Of a stretch of 64,000 nucleotides of DNA, positions 1 through 7,890 are shown piece by piece. The notes under the pieces were generated by a model, which worked only from the letters and a program-made list of their open reading frames with translations, made no database searches and was not told the DNA's origin. Source of the DNA: Pigmentiphaga humi (GTDB lineage Bacteria > Pseudomonadota > Gammaproteobacteria > Burkholderiales > Burkholderiaceae_B); contig NZ_UWPJ01000005.1 in assembly GCF_900606115.1 (NCBI RefSeq), positions 124,001-188,000 of the forward strand. The letters run 5' to 3'. The stretch's first letter is position 1. Every line of letters starts with the position of its first letter. Both the position numbers and the translations under genes were made by a program.

Positions 1-205
1 CCACGAAGGCGGGATTGATTTCGAGGAATCGGTAATCGACCGGCTCGCCGTGCTCGAACAGCATCTGCACGACGCAGAAACCCTGGTCGGTGGACTCGAA
101 CAACAAGCGGTAGCGGTCCTCGCTGCGCTGCAGGATCCGGGCCGCGGAAGCATCGTCGGCCATCAGGCATTCGGTCCGCGGGGCCGCCGGCTCGCTGGGC
201 TGCAT
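1..205 (-). CDS. PAS-domain signalling protein, N-terminal part
   Basis: Only the first 68 residues lie in the window; the gene runs off the left edge. It starts with a short polar leader and, from about residue 26, has the opening of a PAS sensor domain (SEDRYRLLFESTDQGFCVVQ, then a stretch ending EINPAFV). PAS domains of this kind usually sit ahead of histidine kinase or GGDEF output modules, but the output is not visible here. The start is supported by an AGGAGG sequence 8-9 nt upstream on the minus strand. It is transcribed away from the ferredoxin gene at 358. Confidence 0.75.
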   Translation of the reverse strand, partial: MQPSEPAAPRTECLMADDASAARILQRSEDRYRLLFESTDQGFCVVQMLFEHGEPVDYRFLEINPAFV

Positions 206-357
206 AGCGGATGCTCCTCCTGCGGATCGACGTTGGAAGCGGCAGTGTACCGAGAGCATTCCCGCCTAGTTGTATCAAGGCATGTCGAGCCGGCGGCGCA
301 GGAGATGCTAGGATCGCATCCGCGGCGCGCCGCCCCGCTTTCCGTACCCACCTTGCC

Positions 358-681
358 TTGACCGATTCCGCCTCCCCCGCCGCGATCCATGCGGTCACGC
401 TGCTGCCGCAGCAATGGACCTTCACCGCAGGCGACCAGGAAAGCCTGGTCGCGGCCGCGCGCCGCGCCGGCATACGCCTGCCCACCATTTGCCGCAACGG
501 CACCTGCCGCACCTGCTTCTCGCGCCTGGAAAGCGGCAGCGTGCGCTACCTGGTGGAGCGGCCCGGACTGAGCGCGCAGGAAAAGGCGGAAGGCTTCATC
601 CTGCCCTGCGTGGCGGTAGCGACGGCGCCCATCGTCATGGTCAATCCGCACGCCGAGCGGCTGGACGGCGCGGCCGGCTGA
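358..681 (+). CDS. small [2Fe-2S] ferredoxin
   Basis: A plant-type ferredoxin of about 107 residues, a soluble one-electron carrier. The iron-sulphur ligands are visible as C-x4-C-x2-C (Cys45, Cys50, Cys53 in CRNGTCRTC) and a distal Cys84 in LPCVA. The reading frame is open further upstream, but only the part from residue 10 onward looks like ferredoxin, so the TTG at 358 is chosen; the start is uncertain because no clear ribosome site precedes it. The last 41 bases overlap the 3' end of the convergent LysR gene. The partner enzyme is not evident; the flavoprotein at 1709 is a single-component type and would not need it. Confidence 0.7.
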   Translation: MTDSASPAAIHAVTLLPQQWTFTAGDQESLVAAARRAGIRLPTICRNGTCRTCFSRLESGSVRYLVERPGLSAQEKAEGFILPCVAVATAPIVMVNPHAERLDGAAG

Positions 682-1594
682 CCGCCGCCGCGGCCGGCGC
701 GCCGCCCTGCAGGAACAGCTCGGCCAGCATCTGGCGCAGCCAGGCATGGCCGGGGTCGCGATGCCAGCGCGCGTGCCAGTACTGGTTGACCGCGTAGCGC
801 TCGATGGCGATCGGCGGCGCATACAGCGCCAGACCTTCCTGCCGCGCGCAGATCTCGCCCAGCAGCCCGGGCACCGTGGCGACCAGGTCGGTCTGCGCGA
901 GCACCGCCGCCAGCCCCAGGTAGCTGGGCAGGCGCAGCACCACCTCGCGCGCCAGCCCGGCCCGGCGGATGGCCTGTTCGACGATCAATTGGCTGGTGGT
1001 GGACGGCGATACGTCGATATGTCCCTCGCGCGCGAAATCCTCGGCGGTGAGGACCTTGCCGATGCGCGGATGGCGCAGCGCGGCCACGCACACGAAATCC
1101 TGCTCGAACAGGCGCTGGCGATAGAAACCGGCGTCGAGCTGCGGCATGAAACCGATGGAAAGATCGGCCTCGCCTTCCTCCATGCGCGCCGGCGTGTCGG
1201 GGCCGATGCGCTGGACCTCGATGCGCGCCGCCGGCGCCGCCTCGCGCAGCCGGTTGACGATGCGCGGCAGCAGCACGATGTGGCTGATGTCCGTCATGCA
1301 CAGGCGGAACACGCGCGCGGAGGTTGCGGGATCGAAGACAGTGGGCGCCATCAGCGCCTGCATGGCCGCGAGCGCGGCGGCCACCGGCGGCTCCAGTTCC
1401 CTGGCGCGGGCCGTGGGCTCCATGCCCGCGCTCGTGCGCACGAACAGCGGATCGTCGAACAGTGCGCGCAGCCTGGCCAGGAAGAAGCTCATGGTGGACT
1501 GGCTCATGCCCATGCGCTCGGCCGCCGCCGAGACGCTGCCGGTGCGGCGGATCTCGTCGAACACCCGCAACAGTTTGGTATCGATGTTCTGCAA
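641..1594 (-). CDS. LysR-family transcriptional regulator
   Basis: A 317-residue LysR regulator of usual length. The N-terminal winged helix-turn-helix is clear (about residues 5-63, with SVSAAAERMGMSQSTMS), followed by a periplasmic-binding-protein-like effector domain. The Ala/Arg-rich tail after about residue 295 is probably unstructured. It is divergent from the 3-hydroxybenzoate hydroxylase-like gene at 1709, with a 114-bp gap holding a perfect inverted repeat at 1609-1627. This suggests it controls that gene and itself in response to an aromatic acid (inference). Its N-terminal half resembles NahR/NodD-type regulators that act on aromatic pathways. Confidence 0.9.
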   Translation of the reverse strand: MQNIDTKLLRVFDEIRRTGSVSAAAERMGMSQSTMSFFLARLRALFDDPLFVRTSAGMEPTARARELEPPVAAALAAMQALMAPTVFDPATSARVFRLCMTDISHIVLLPRIVNRLREAAPAARIEVQRIGPDTPARMEEGEADLSIGFMPQLDAGFYRQRLFEQDFVCVAALRHPRIGKVLTAEDFAREGHIDVSPSTTSQLIVEQAIRRAGLAREVVLRLPSYLGLAAVLAQTDLVATVPGLLGEICARQEGLALYAPPIAIERYAVNQYWHARWHRDPGHAWLRQMLAELFLQGGAPAAAAVSRPRRPAARRAD

Positions 1595-1608
1595 TTTCCT
1601 GGCGGCCC

Positions 1609-1627
1609 GAATCGAAAATATCGATTC
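1609..1627. promoter_or_regulatory. probable LysR operator
   Basis: GAATCGAAAATATCGATTC has perfect 7-bp arms around a 5-bp AT centre and contains the T-N11-A core of LysR boxes. It lies 15 bp upstream of the LysR start and 82 bp upstream of the flavoprotein start, in the divergent gap. Confidence 0.6.
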
Positions 1628-1708
1628 AGGCTATCGATGCCGTTCCATGGAGTCAAGCGCGCGGGCTCACTAAGATGGCCGCCATCCCGCTTCAGGAGGA
1701 GACATACC

Positions 1709-2902
1709 ATGACGACACCAACCCACCCCACCGCCATCGTGGTCGGCGGCGGCATCGGCGGCCTGGCGGCCGCGCTCGCGCTGGCCCGGGAAGGCGTGGC
1801 CGTCGAACTGCTGGAGCAGAGCCCCACCATAGGCGAGATCGGCGCGGGCATCCAGCTCGGCCCCAACGCCTTCGCCGCGCTCGACGCGCTGGGCGCGGGC
1901 GAGGCGGCGCGCCGCCGCGCCGTTTTCACCGAACGCCTGATCATGATGGATGCGGTCGATGCCACCGAAATCGGCGGCTTCGAGGTCGGCGAGGCGTTTC
2001 GCCAGCGCTTCCGCAATCCCTACGCGGTCATCCACCGGGCCGACATCCACTTGTCCATCCTCGAGGCGGTGCAAGGCCATCCGCTGATCCGCTTCAAGAC
2101 CTCCACCCGGGTGGCCGCGCTGGAACTGGGCGACGGCAAGGCCACCGTGATCGACCAGCGAGGCGGCCGCCACACCGCCGACGCCGTGGTGGGCGCCGAC
2201 GGCGTCAAATCGGTCATACGCGACACGGTGATCGGCGACGAAGCGCGCGTGACGGGCCACGTGGTCTATCGCGCCGTGGTCGACGAGGCCGACATGCCGG
2301 ACGACCTGAAGATCAACGCCCCGGTGGTATGGGCCGGCCCCGACTGCCACCTGGTCCACTATCCGCTGCGCGGCGGCCATCAATACAACCTGGTGGTCAC
2401 TTTCCACAGCCGCGACGTCGAAGTCTGGGGCGTGCGCGAAGGCAGCAAGGAAGAAGTGCTGTCCTACTTCGAAGGCATCCACCCTCGCCCGCACCAGATG
2501 CTGCACCGTCCCACGTCGTGGAAGCGCTGGGCCACCGCCGACCGTGATCCGCAGCCGCGCTGGGGCCGGGGCCGCGCCACCGTGCTGGGCGACGCCGCCC
2601 ATCCCATGACCCAATACCTCGCCCAGGGCGCCTGCATGGCCCTGGAGGACGCCGCCACCCTGGGCGCCGCGGTGCGCCACACCCAGGGCGATCTGGAAGC
2701 GGCCTTCCGTCTCTACGAAAACTCCCGCATCACCCGCACCGCCCGCGTCGTGCTCTCCACCCGCGCCATGGGCACGCTGTACCACGCCAAGGGCGTCGAG
2801 CGGCTGGTGCGCAACTCGCTATGGGTCGGCCGCACGCAGGAGCAGTATTACGACGCGATGCAATGGCTGTATGGATGGCGGGTGGAGACCTGCTTGAGTT
2901 AA
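1709..2902 (+). CDS. FAD monooxygenase, 3-hydroxybenzoate 6-hydroxylase-like
   Basis: A 397-residue class A flavoprotein monooxygenase. Visible motifs are the N-terminal dinucleotide fold GGGIGG (residues 13-18), the DG motif VGADGVKS (about 161-168) and the GD motif GDAAHPMTQYLAQGACMALE (about 294-313). The wording of that last motif matches 3-hydroxybenzoate 6-hydroxylases of the NagX/XlnD group, which convert 3-hydroxybenzoate to gentisate with NADH and oxygen. The exact substrate is inferred. AGGAGGA at 1694-1700 fixes the ATG at 1709, so the longer upstream reading frame is rejected. No gentisate dioxygenase is adjacent, so the rest of the pathway must be elsewhere. Confidence 0.85.
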   Translation: MTTPTHPTAIVVGGGIGGLAAALALAREGVAVELLEQSPTIGEIGAGIQLGPNAFAALDALGAGEAARRRAVFTERLIMMDAVDATEIGGFEVGEAFRQRFRNPYAVIHRADIHLSILEAVQGHPLIRFKTSTRVAALELGDGKATVIDQRGGRHTADAVVGADGVKSVIRDTVIGDEARVTGHVVYRAVVDEADMPDDLKINAPVVWAGPDCHLVHYPLRGGHQYNLVVTFHSRDVEVWGVREGSKEEVLSYFEGIHPRPHQMLHRPTSWKRWATADRDPQPRWGRGRATVLGDAAHPMTQYLAQGACMALEDAATLGAAVRHTQGDLEAAFRLYENSRITRTARVVLSTRAMGTLYHAKGVERLVRNSLWVGRTQEQYYDAMQWLYGWRVETCLS

Positions 2903-2980
2903 GCCCCCCCCTACGCGCTTCGCGCGCGCCCCGGGGGCAAAACTGGCGGACTGGCGAAGCCAGATCCGCGGTTTTCTGGG
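2903..2980 (+). repeat. intergenic hairpin element, copy 1
   Basis: It begins immediately after the stop codon of the flavoprotein gene. A C-tract plus CTACGCGC and a GC hairpin are followed by a 37-nt hairpin at 2939-2975 with outer arms AAAAC / GTTTT, middle arms GCGGA / TCCGC and inner arms CTGGC / GCCAG around a GAA loop. It shares its layout with the copies near 15.7, 20.0, 25.8, 36.0 and 44.0 kb. It lies between convergent genes. Confidence 0.75.
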
Positions 2981-3029
2981 GCTATGCGCGCTGCGTTGAA
3001 GGGGGGGTCCTCCTGCCCAGCCCGCTCGT

Positions 3030-3977
3030 TCAGCGGCTGGCGTGGTCCAGCAGGGACAGGGCGTCCGCGTCCAGTTTCAGGTTGGCGGCGGCTTGGAGGG
3101 AGTCCAGCTGGGCTTCGGAAGTCGCGCTGGCGATGGGCGCCGTCACCGCCGGCTGGTGCAGCAGCCAGGCCAGGGCCACGGCGGCCTGGGTCGTGCCCAG
3201 GCGCGACGAGACCTGGTCCAGCGCCGCCAGGATGGCCATGCCGCGCTCGTTCAGGTAGCCGCCCACGCGGCCGCCGCGGGCCTTGCCTTCCAGGTCGGCG
3301 GCGGTGCGGTATTTCCCGCTCAGGAAGCCGCTCGCCAGCGCGTAGTAATTGATCACCGCCAGGCCGTTCCGCTGTACCACCGGCGCAAGATCGGTCTCGA
3401 AAGCCTGGCGTTCGACCAGGTTGTATTCGGGCTGTAGCGTGGCGTAGGCCGCCAGGCCGTTAGCCCGGCTCACGTCGAGCGCCTGCTGCAGCCGCGCGCC
3501 CGAATAGTTGGAGGCGCCGATGGCGCGCACCTTGCCCGCGCGGACCAGTTTGTCGAACGCCTCGAGCGTGGCTTCCAGCGGCGTGTCCGGATCGTCGCGG
3601 TGCGCCTGGTAGAGGTCGATATAGTCGGTCTGCAGGCGCTTGAGCGACCCTTCCACCGACTTGGCGATATAGGCCGGATCCAGCCCGCCCTGGCTGCCCA
3701 GCGCCGGCGTCCCGACCTTGGTGGCCAGCACCACGCTGTCGCGCTTGCCCGAGCGCTTGAGCCATTTGCCGATCAGCGCCTCGGACTCGCCGCCCTGGTT
3801 GCCCGGCACCCAGCGCGAATAGGCGTCCGCCGTGTCGATGAAATTCATGCCGCGCTCGGCCAGCGCATCCAGGATCCGGAACGACGCCGCCTCGTTCAAG
3901 GTCCAGCCGAATACGTTGCCGCCGAAGGCGACGGGAAACACCTGCAGCCCGGTCGTGCCGAGCGGTCGATAAGTCAT
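3030..3977 (-). CDS. aldo/keto reductase
   Basis: A 315-residue NADPH-dependent oxidoreductase with the (alpha/beta)8 barrel of the aldo/keto reductase superfamily. The catalytic Asp51 and Tyr53 are visible in FIDTADAY, the lysine strand is VVLATKVG and the histidine is in LYQAHRDD. The sequence resembles the YajO/Tas-like stress-oxidoreductase branch, whose natural substrates are usually unknown. The gene stands alone between convergent and divergent neighbours. Hairpin element copy 1 lies just beyond its 3' end. Confidence 0.88.
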   Translation of the reverse strand: MTYRPLGTTGLQVFPVAFGGNVFGWTLNEAASFRILDALAERGMNFIDTADAYSRWVPGNQGGESEALIGKWLKRSGKRDSVVLATKVGTPALGSQGGLDPAYIAKSVEGSLKRLQTDYIDLYQAHRDDPDTPLEATLEAFDKLVRAGKVRAIGASNYSGARLQQALDVSRANGLAAYATLQPEYNLVERQAFETDLAPVVQRNGLAVINYYALASGFLSGKYRTAADLEGKARGGRVGGYLNERGMAILAALDQVSSRLGTTQAAVALAWLLHQPAVTAPIASATSEAQLDSLQAAANLKLDADALSLLDHASR

Positions 3978-4053
3978 GGCTGCCTCTGCGGAAAAAGAGT
4001 GGAGAACCCCGACGATAGCAGGGAGCGGGGCGCTCGCCCGTCTCCTGCTTTCC

Positions 4054-4551
4054 TTATGCGGCGGGCGGCGTCTTGATTTCCTTGATCATCTGCTGGCGCC
4101 GCTCCATCTCCTGGCGCAGTTCGCGCCGCAACTGCGCCGCCTCGAAGCGCTGGCGCTCTTCCGCGGTCCGCGGCTGGAGCGGCGGAACCGCGGCCGGGAC
4201 GCCGTCGTCGTCCACCGCCACCATCGTGAAGTAGCAGCTATTGGCGTGGCGCACGGATTTATTGCGGATGTCCTCGGCGACGACCTTGATGCCGATCTCC
4301 ATGGACGTGCGGCCGGTGTAGTTGACCGATGCATAGAAGGTCACCAGCTCGCCGACGTGGATGGGCTGGCGGAACATGACCTGGTCCACCGACAGCGTGA
4401 CGACGTAGCGGCCCGCGTACCGGCTGGCACAGGCGTAGGCGACCTGGTCCAGGTACTTGAGAACGGTGCCGCCGTGGACGTTGCCCGAAAAGTTCGCCAT
4501 GTCGGGCGTCATCAGGATGGTCATGGAAAGCTGGTGCTGGGAATCGTTCAT
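4054..4551 (-). CDS. acyl-CoA thioesterase, hot-dog fold
   Basis: A 165-residue single hot-dog domain of the YciA/BACH-like type, which hydrolyses acyl-CoA esters. The diagnostic stretch NFSGNVHGGTVLKYLDQVA is present at about residues 21-39. The last 30 residues form an Arg/Glu/Gln-rich helix (RRELRQEMERRQQMIKE), common as a C-terminal tail in this group. The start at 4551 (MNDSQHQ) is preferred because the longer upstream reading frame is only shadow sequence of the divergent gene at 4682. It is probably a housekeeping gene; the acyl chain preference cannot be read from sequence. Confidence 0.87.
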   Translation of the reverse strand: MNDSQHQLSMTILMTPDMANFSGNVHGGTVLKYLDQVAYACASRYAGRYVVTLSVDQVMFRQPIHVGELVTFYASVNYTGRTSMEIGIKVVAEDIRNKSVRHANSCYFTMVAVDDDGVPAAVPPLQPRTAEERQRFEAAQLRRELRQEMERRQQMIKEIKTPPAA

Positions 4552-4681
4552 GGCGCACCCGCGCGCGAAATGGGATGCGGAAATTGTAGCCGCCGCGATG
4601 GCGTAAGATGGGCCGCTGCGGCCCGGATTCCGGGGCGCTCCCCGCGCCGGCAGGATCCGGTGCCCACAGCAAGGAAGGATC

Positions 4682-5518
4682 ATGACGTCACCGACACTCG
4701 CCATCCTACATCCCGGCGCCATGGGCGCCGCCGTCGGCGCCAGCCTGCGCGCGGCCGGCCGCCGCGTGGTGTGGGCCAGCGCGGGCCGCAGCGCCGCCAC
4801 CGTGCAGCGCGCCCAGGCCGCCGGGCTGGAAGACCTGGGCACCCTGGAAGCGGCGGTCCGCGCCGCCGACATCGTGTTCTCCATCTGCCCGCCGCACAAT
4901 GCCGTCGACCTGGCGCGCACGGTGGCAGGGCTCGGCTTTCGCGGCATCTATGCCGACGCCAACGCGGTCTCGCCCTCCACCGCGCAGGAGATCCGCGCCG
5001 TAGCCGAAGGCGCGGGCGCCCGCTTCCTGGACGGCGGCATCATCGGCCTGCCGCCGCGCAAACCGGGCACCACCCGGCTGTTCCTGGCCGGCCCGGACGC
5101 CGCCGCCACGGCGGCGCTGTTCGAGGGCGGCCTGCTGCACGCGGTCGCGCTGGACGGGCCGCCGGGCAGCGCATCGGCGCTGAAGATATGCTTTGCCGCA
5201 TGGAGCAAGGGCTCGACGGCGCTGCTGGGCGCCATCCGCGCCCTGGCGCGGCACGAAGGGGCCGAGCAGGCGCTGCTCGCGGAATGGGAACGGACCAATC
5301 CCGGCCTGGTGGCGCGCTCAGAAGAAATCGCGCAGAAGGCCGAAAAAGCCTGGCGTTGGGTGGGAGAAATGGAAGAAATCGCGGCGACGTTCCGTCAGGC
5401 CGGGCTGCCGGACGGCTTCCACCTCGCGGCGGCGGACATCTATACCCGGCTCCAGCCCTACAAGGATGCGGAGCAGGCGCCGCCCATGGATGGCGTGGTG
5501 GAGCGGCTGCTCAAATAG
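4682..5518 (+). CDS. NAD(P)-binding dehydrogenase of the 6-phosphogluconate dehydrogenase type
   Basis: A 278-residue protein with an N-terminal Rossmann fold (LHPGAMGAAVGASL, residues 8-21) like beta-hydroxyacid dehydrogenases, and a C-terminal helical domain of the DUF1932 type (from about residue 165, SASALKICFAAWSKG). Members of this group are annotated as 6-phosphogluconate dehydrogenase-like, but their reaction is mostly untested. AAGGA a few bases ahead of the ATG supports the start. Its last 8 bases overlap the convergent histidine kinase gene. It shares a promoter gap of about 130 bp with the divergent thioesterase. Confidence 0.82.
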   Translation: MTSPTLAILHPGAMGAAVGASLRAAGRRVVWASAGRSAATVQRAQAAGLEDLGTLEAAVRAADIVFSICPPHNAVDLARTVAGLGFRGIYADANAVSPSTAQEIRAVAEGAGARFLDGGIIGLPPRKPGTTRLFLAGPDAAATAALFEGGLLHAVALDGPPGSASALKICFAAWSKGSTALLGAIRALARHEGAEQALLAEWERTNPGLVARSEEIAQKAEKAWRWVGEMEEIAATFRQAGLPDGFHLAAADIYTRLQPYKDAEQAPPMDGVVERLLK

Positions 5519-6911
5519 CCATCGGCAGGTGGAGGCTGACCAGCAGGCCGCCGCCGGGGCGCAGCGCCGCCTCGGCCCGTCCGCCATGGCGGCGCATCGC
5601 GGCAGCGGTGATCGCCAGCCCCAGCCCGGTTCCGCCGCTCTCGCGGTCGCGCGCATCGCCGAGACGGAAGAACGCTTCGAACAGATGCGGCAAGACCGCC
5701 GCGGGCACGCCCGGCCCGCGATCGGCCACGGCGATGCGCAGGGTGCCGTCGGCTTGCGTCAGCGTCACGTCCACCTCGCCTCCCCGCGGCGAAAAACGCA
5801 GCGCGTTGCGCAAGACATTGTCGAGCGCGCTCGCCAGTTCCGCCCGGTCCGCGCGCACGGCGGCTGCGCTGTCGCAGCCGGCAGCCCGGATCCGGAGTTG
5901 CTTGGCCTGCGCCTCGAAACGGGCATTTTCCACCACTTCGCGCACCAGCTCGCCCAGCACGACGTCCTCCATTTCATGCGGCGGCTGGCCGCGCAGCCGG
6001 GCGACCTCCAGAATCTGCCCGATCATCTGGTCGAGCCGCTCGCACTCCCGCTCGATGCGGTCGAGCTGCGTCGCCTGGCGCGGTCCGCCGCGGCGCGCCA
6101 GGTCGAGCGCGACGCGCAGCCGGGCCAGCGGCGAACGCAATTCGTGCGACACGTCGCGCAGCAGCCGCTCTTTGAGCACCACCAGCCCATGGATGCGATC
6201 GGCCATGGTGTTGAAATCGCGCGCCAGCATGCCGAGTTCGTCGCTGCGCCTGTCCAGCCCCGGCTCCGCCCTCGCGGCCAGGTCGCCGAAGGCCAGCTTG
6301 CGCACGCCGTCGCGCAGCAGGCCGACCGGGCCGCTGATGTTGCGCGCGAGCAGCCAGCATATCGGGGCGCTCACCGCAAAGCAGAACAGCAGTAAGAACC
6401 ACGAAGTCTGGGGATGATCGAATACGTCCAGCTCGGAAAGCGCAAAAGGATCGAACAAAAGCTCGTAGCGGGTGCCGTCCTCCAGTACGATCCGCCGAAT
6501 GTTCCACCAGGATGGGCGATAGGCCGACGCTTCGGACGGCGGCTCGGCGGTCGCCTCGGCACGCTGTTGCGCCTGGGCTATGCGCAAGGGGGCGCGGGCG
6601 CGGTAGAAGCCCAACCTGTCGGCGCTCAGCGCCGACAGGGTCTGCCCCGCGATCTCGCGGTCCTGGGTGTCGACGATGTACGCGCCCAGCGCCGGATGGC
6701 GCCGATGGAGCCGCAGCACCCATTCGCGCAGGGCCGCCTCGCCCTGGAGCGCCGCGGCGCGCGCCTCGCGCGTGAGATCGTCGGGATTGACGTCGTAGAG
6801 CTTCTTGACGTGGTAGGCCAGCACGGTCCCGACGATTGCCATGCCGCCCGCGAGAATCAGCCCCATCGCGATCCAGAACGACAGGAAAATCCTCAGGAAC
6901 AGGGACTTCAC
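5511..6911 (-). CDS. sensor histidine kinase, CpxA/OmpR-system type
   Basis: A 466-residue inner-membrane kinase with two membrane segments (about 7-33 and 171-189) flanking a periplasmic sensor of about 135 residues, then HAMP (about 190-245), the phospho-acceptor His256 in RDVSHELRSPLARL, and an ATPase domain with GGTGLGLAI. The wording around the histidine is typical of CpxA-like kinases. It starts with GTG at 6911, and its start overlaps the stop codon of the response regulator gene (GTGA), so the two are translationally coupled. The pair lies back to back with a TonB receptor operon. The signal is unknown; envelope stress or metal is plausible. Confidence 0.92.
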   Translation of the reverse strand: MKSLFLRIFLSFWIAMGLILAGGMAIVGTVLAYHVKKLYDVNPDDLTREARAAALQGEAALREWVLRLHRRHPALGAYIVDTQDREIAGQTLSALSADRLGFYRARAPLRIAQAQQRAEATAEPPSEASAYRPSWWNIRRIVLEDGTRYELLFDPFALSELDVFDHPQTSWFLLLFCFAVSAPICWLLARNISGPVGLLRDGVRKLAFGDLAARAEPGLDRRSDELGMLARDFNTMADRIHGLVVLKERLLRDVSHELRSPLARLRVALDLARRGGPRQATQLDRIERECERLDQMIGQILEVARLRGQPPHEMEDVVLGELVREVVENARFEAQAKQLRIRAAGCDSAAAVRADRAELASALDNVLRNALRFSPRGGEVDVTLTQADGTLRIAVADRGPGVPAAVLPHLFEAFFRLGDARDRESGGTGLGLAITAAAMRRHGGRAEAALRPGGGLLVSLHLPMAI

Positions 6912-7678
6912 GCCTTGCCCGCCAGCAGCATGTAGCCGAGGTTGCGCAGGCCGCGGATCGCGGGCGCGCCGGCGCCCGCCGCGGCCTGCCGCAGCTTGCG
7001 GCGCAGGTTGCTGACATGGGTGTCGAGACTGCGGTCGTAGGCTTCCAGCTGGCGGCCCAGCGCGGCCTCGGTCAGGTGCTCGCGCGTGACCGCCGTGCCG
7101 GCATGGCGCATCAGTATCTCCAGGACGCGCAGTTCGGCCGAGGTCAGCGCCAGCGGCCGGCCATCGACGAACGCCTGCTGCACCTGGGGCAGCAGGCGCA
7201 GCGGCCCGATCGCCAGGCCGGCCTCGGCCTGCGGCGCGCGGCCGGCCGAGCGGCGCATGACGGCGCGCATGCGCGCCAGCAGCTCGGCGGGGCTGAAAGG
7301 CTTGCAGACATAGTCGTCGGCGCCGGACTCCAGCCCCTGGATGCGGTCTTCCTGCGCGCTGCGCGCAGTCATCATGATGACCGGCGTATCGCACGAGCGC
7401 CGCACCTGCCTGAGCACCTCGAACCCGGACATGCCCGGCAGCATCACGTCCAGCAGGACCAGGTCGAAGTCGCGCTGCGCCAGCAGGCCGGCCGTTGCCG
7501 TTCCATCCTGCGAGAAATGCAGGTCGAAGGGCTCGTCGGCGAAGAATTCGGCCAGCATCTGCGCCAATTCGGCGTCGTCATCGGCCAGCAGGACGGCCGG
7601 CTGCGCATGGACCTGCACGGCGTCGGCGGAAAAAGTTCCGCCTGAAGGCAGTCCGCCTGGATGTGGCCTGTACCGCAC
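6908..7678 (-). CDS. OmpR-family response regulator, CpxR-like
   Basis: A 256-residue regulator with a receiver domain (about 26-140, phospho-acceptor Asp77 in LVLLDVML, acid pocket DDD at 33-35) and a winged-helix DNA-binding domain (about 155-255, ending in NLRRKL...GYMLL). The usual methionine-free N-terminus would suggest a start near residue 21. However, AGGGAGGA lies about 6 nt upstream of the GTG at 7678, so that start is chosen and gives a 20-residue polar leader. It is the first gene of the two-component operon. Its promoter must lie in the same gap as the Fur box at 7779-7797. Confidence 0.92.
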   Translation of the reverse strand: MRYRPHPGGLPSGGTFSADAVQVHAQPAVLLADDDAELAQMLAEFFADEPFDLHFSQDGTATAGLLAQRDFDLVLLDVMLPGMSGFEVLRQVRRSCDTPVIMMTARSAQEDRIQGLESGADDYVCKPFSPAELLARMRAVMRRSAGRAPQAEAGLAIGPLRLLPQVQQAFVDGRPLALTSAELRVLEILMRHAGTAVTREHLTEAALGRQLEAYDRSLDTHVSNLRRKLRQAAAGAGAPAIRGLRNLGYMLLAGKA

Positions 7679-7778
7679 AGTTCCTCCCTATTTATCCAAA
7701 GATAGCCAAAGAAACGTCAAGAAATCCAAAGATCCAAACCTTGATGCCGGATCGTGGTCGCCGGGCAATTATAGTCAA

Positions 7779-7797
7779 TAGCAATCATTCTCATTCA
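7779..7797. promoter_or_regulatory. Fur box
   Basis: Read on the minus strand, GAATGAGAATGATTGCTAT closely follows the Fur consensus of repeated GATAAT hexamers. It sits about 95-110 bp ahead of the TonB receptor start and about 100 bp upstream of the divergent response regulator. Iron repression of the receptor operon is expected; an effect on the two-component genes is possible. Confidence 0.65.
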
Positions 7798-7890
7798 TTC
7801 CCTCGATACATGCCCGATCCTGGCTTGCGCAGAAACCGGGCAGCTTGCCACAAACCTCCCATGACCCACGACTCCTTCCCGGCGGCACGC

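Noticed and set aside
746-1708. Long upstream extension of the flavoprotein reading frame
   Set aside because: The extension lies antisense to the LysR gene, has shadow composition, and a strong AGGAGGA site fixes the start at 1709.
1670-2785. Long minus-strand open frame (371 codons) opposite the flavoprotein
   Set aside because: It is a GC-rich shadow frame with His/Gly/Ala-rich sequence and no domain; the plus-strand gene has full motifs.
4552-4947. Upstream extension of the thioesterase frame
   Set aside because: It overlaps the divergent dehydrogenase gene, and the hot-dog domain needs only the start at 4551.
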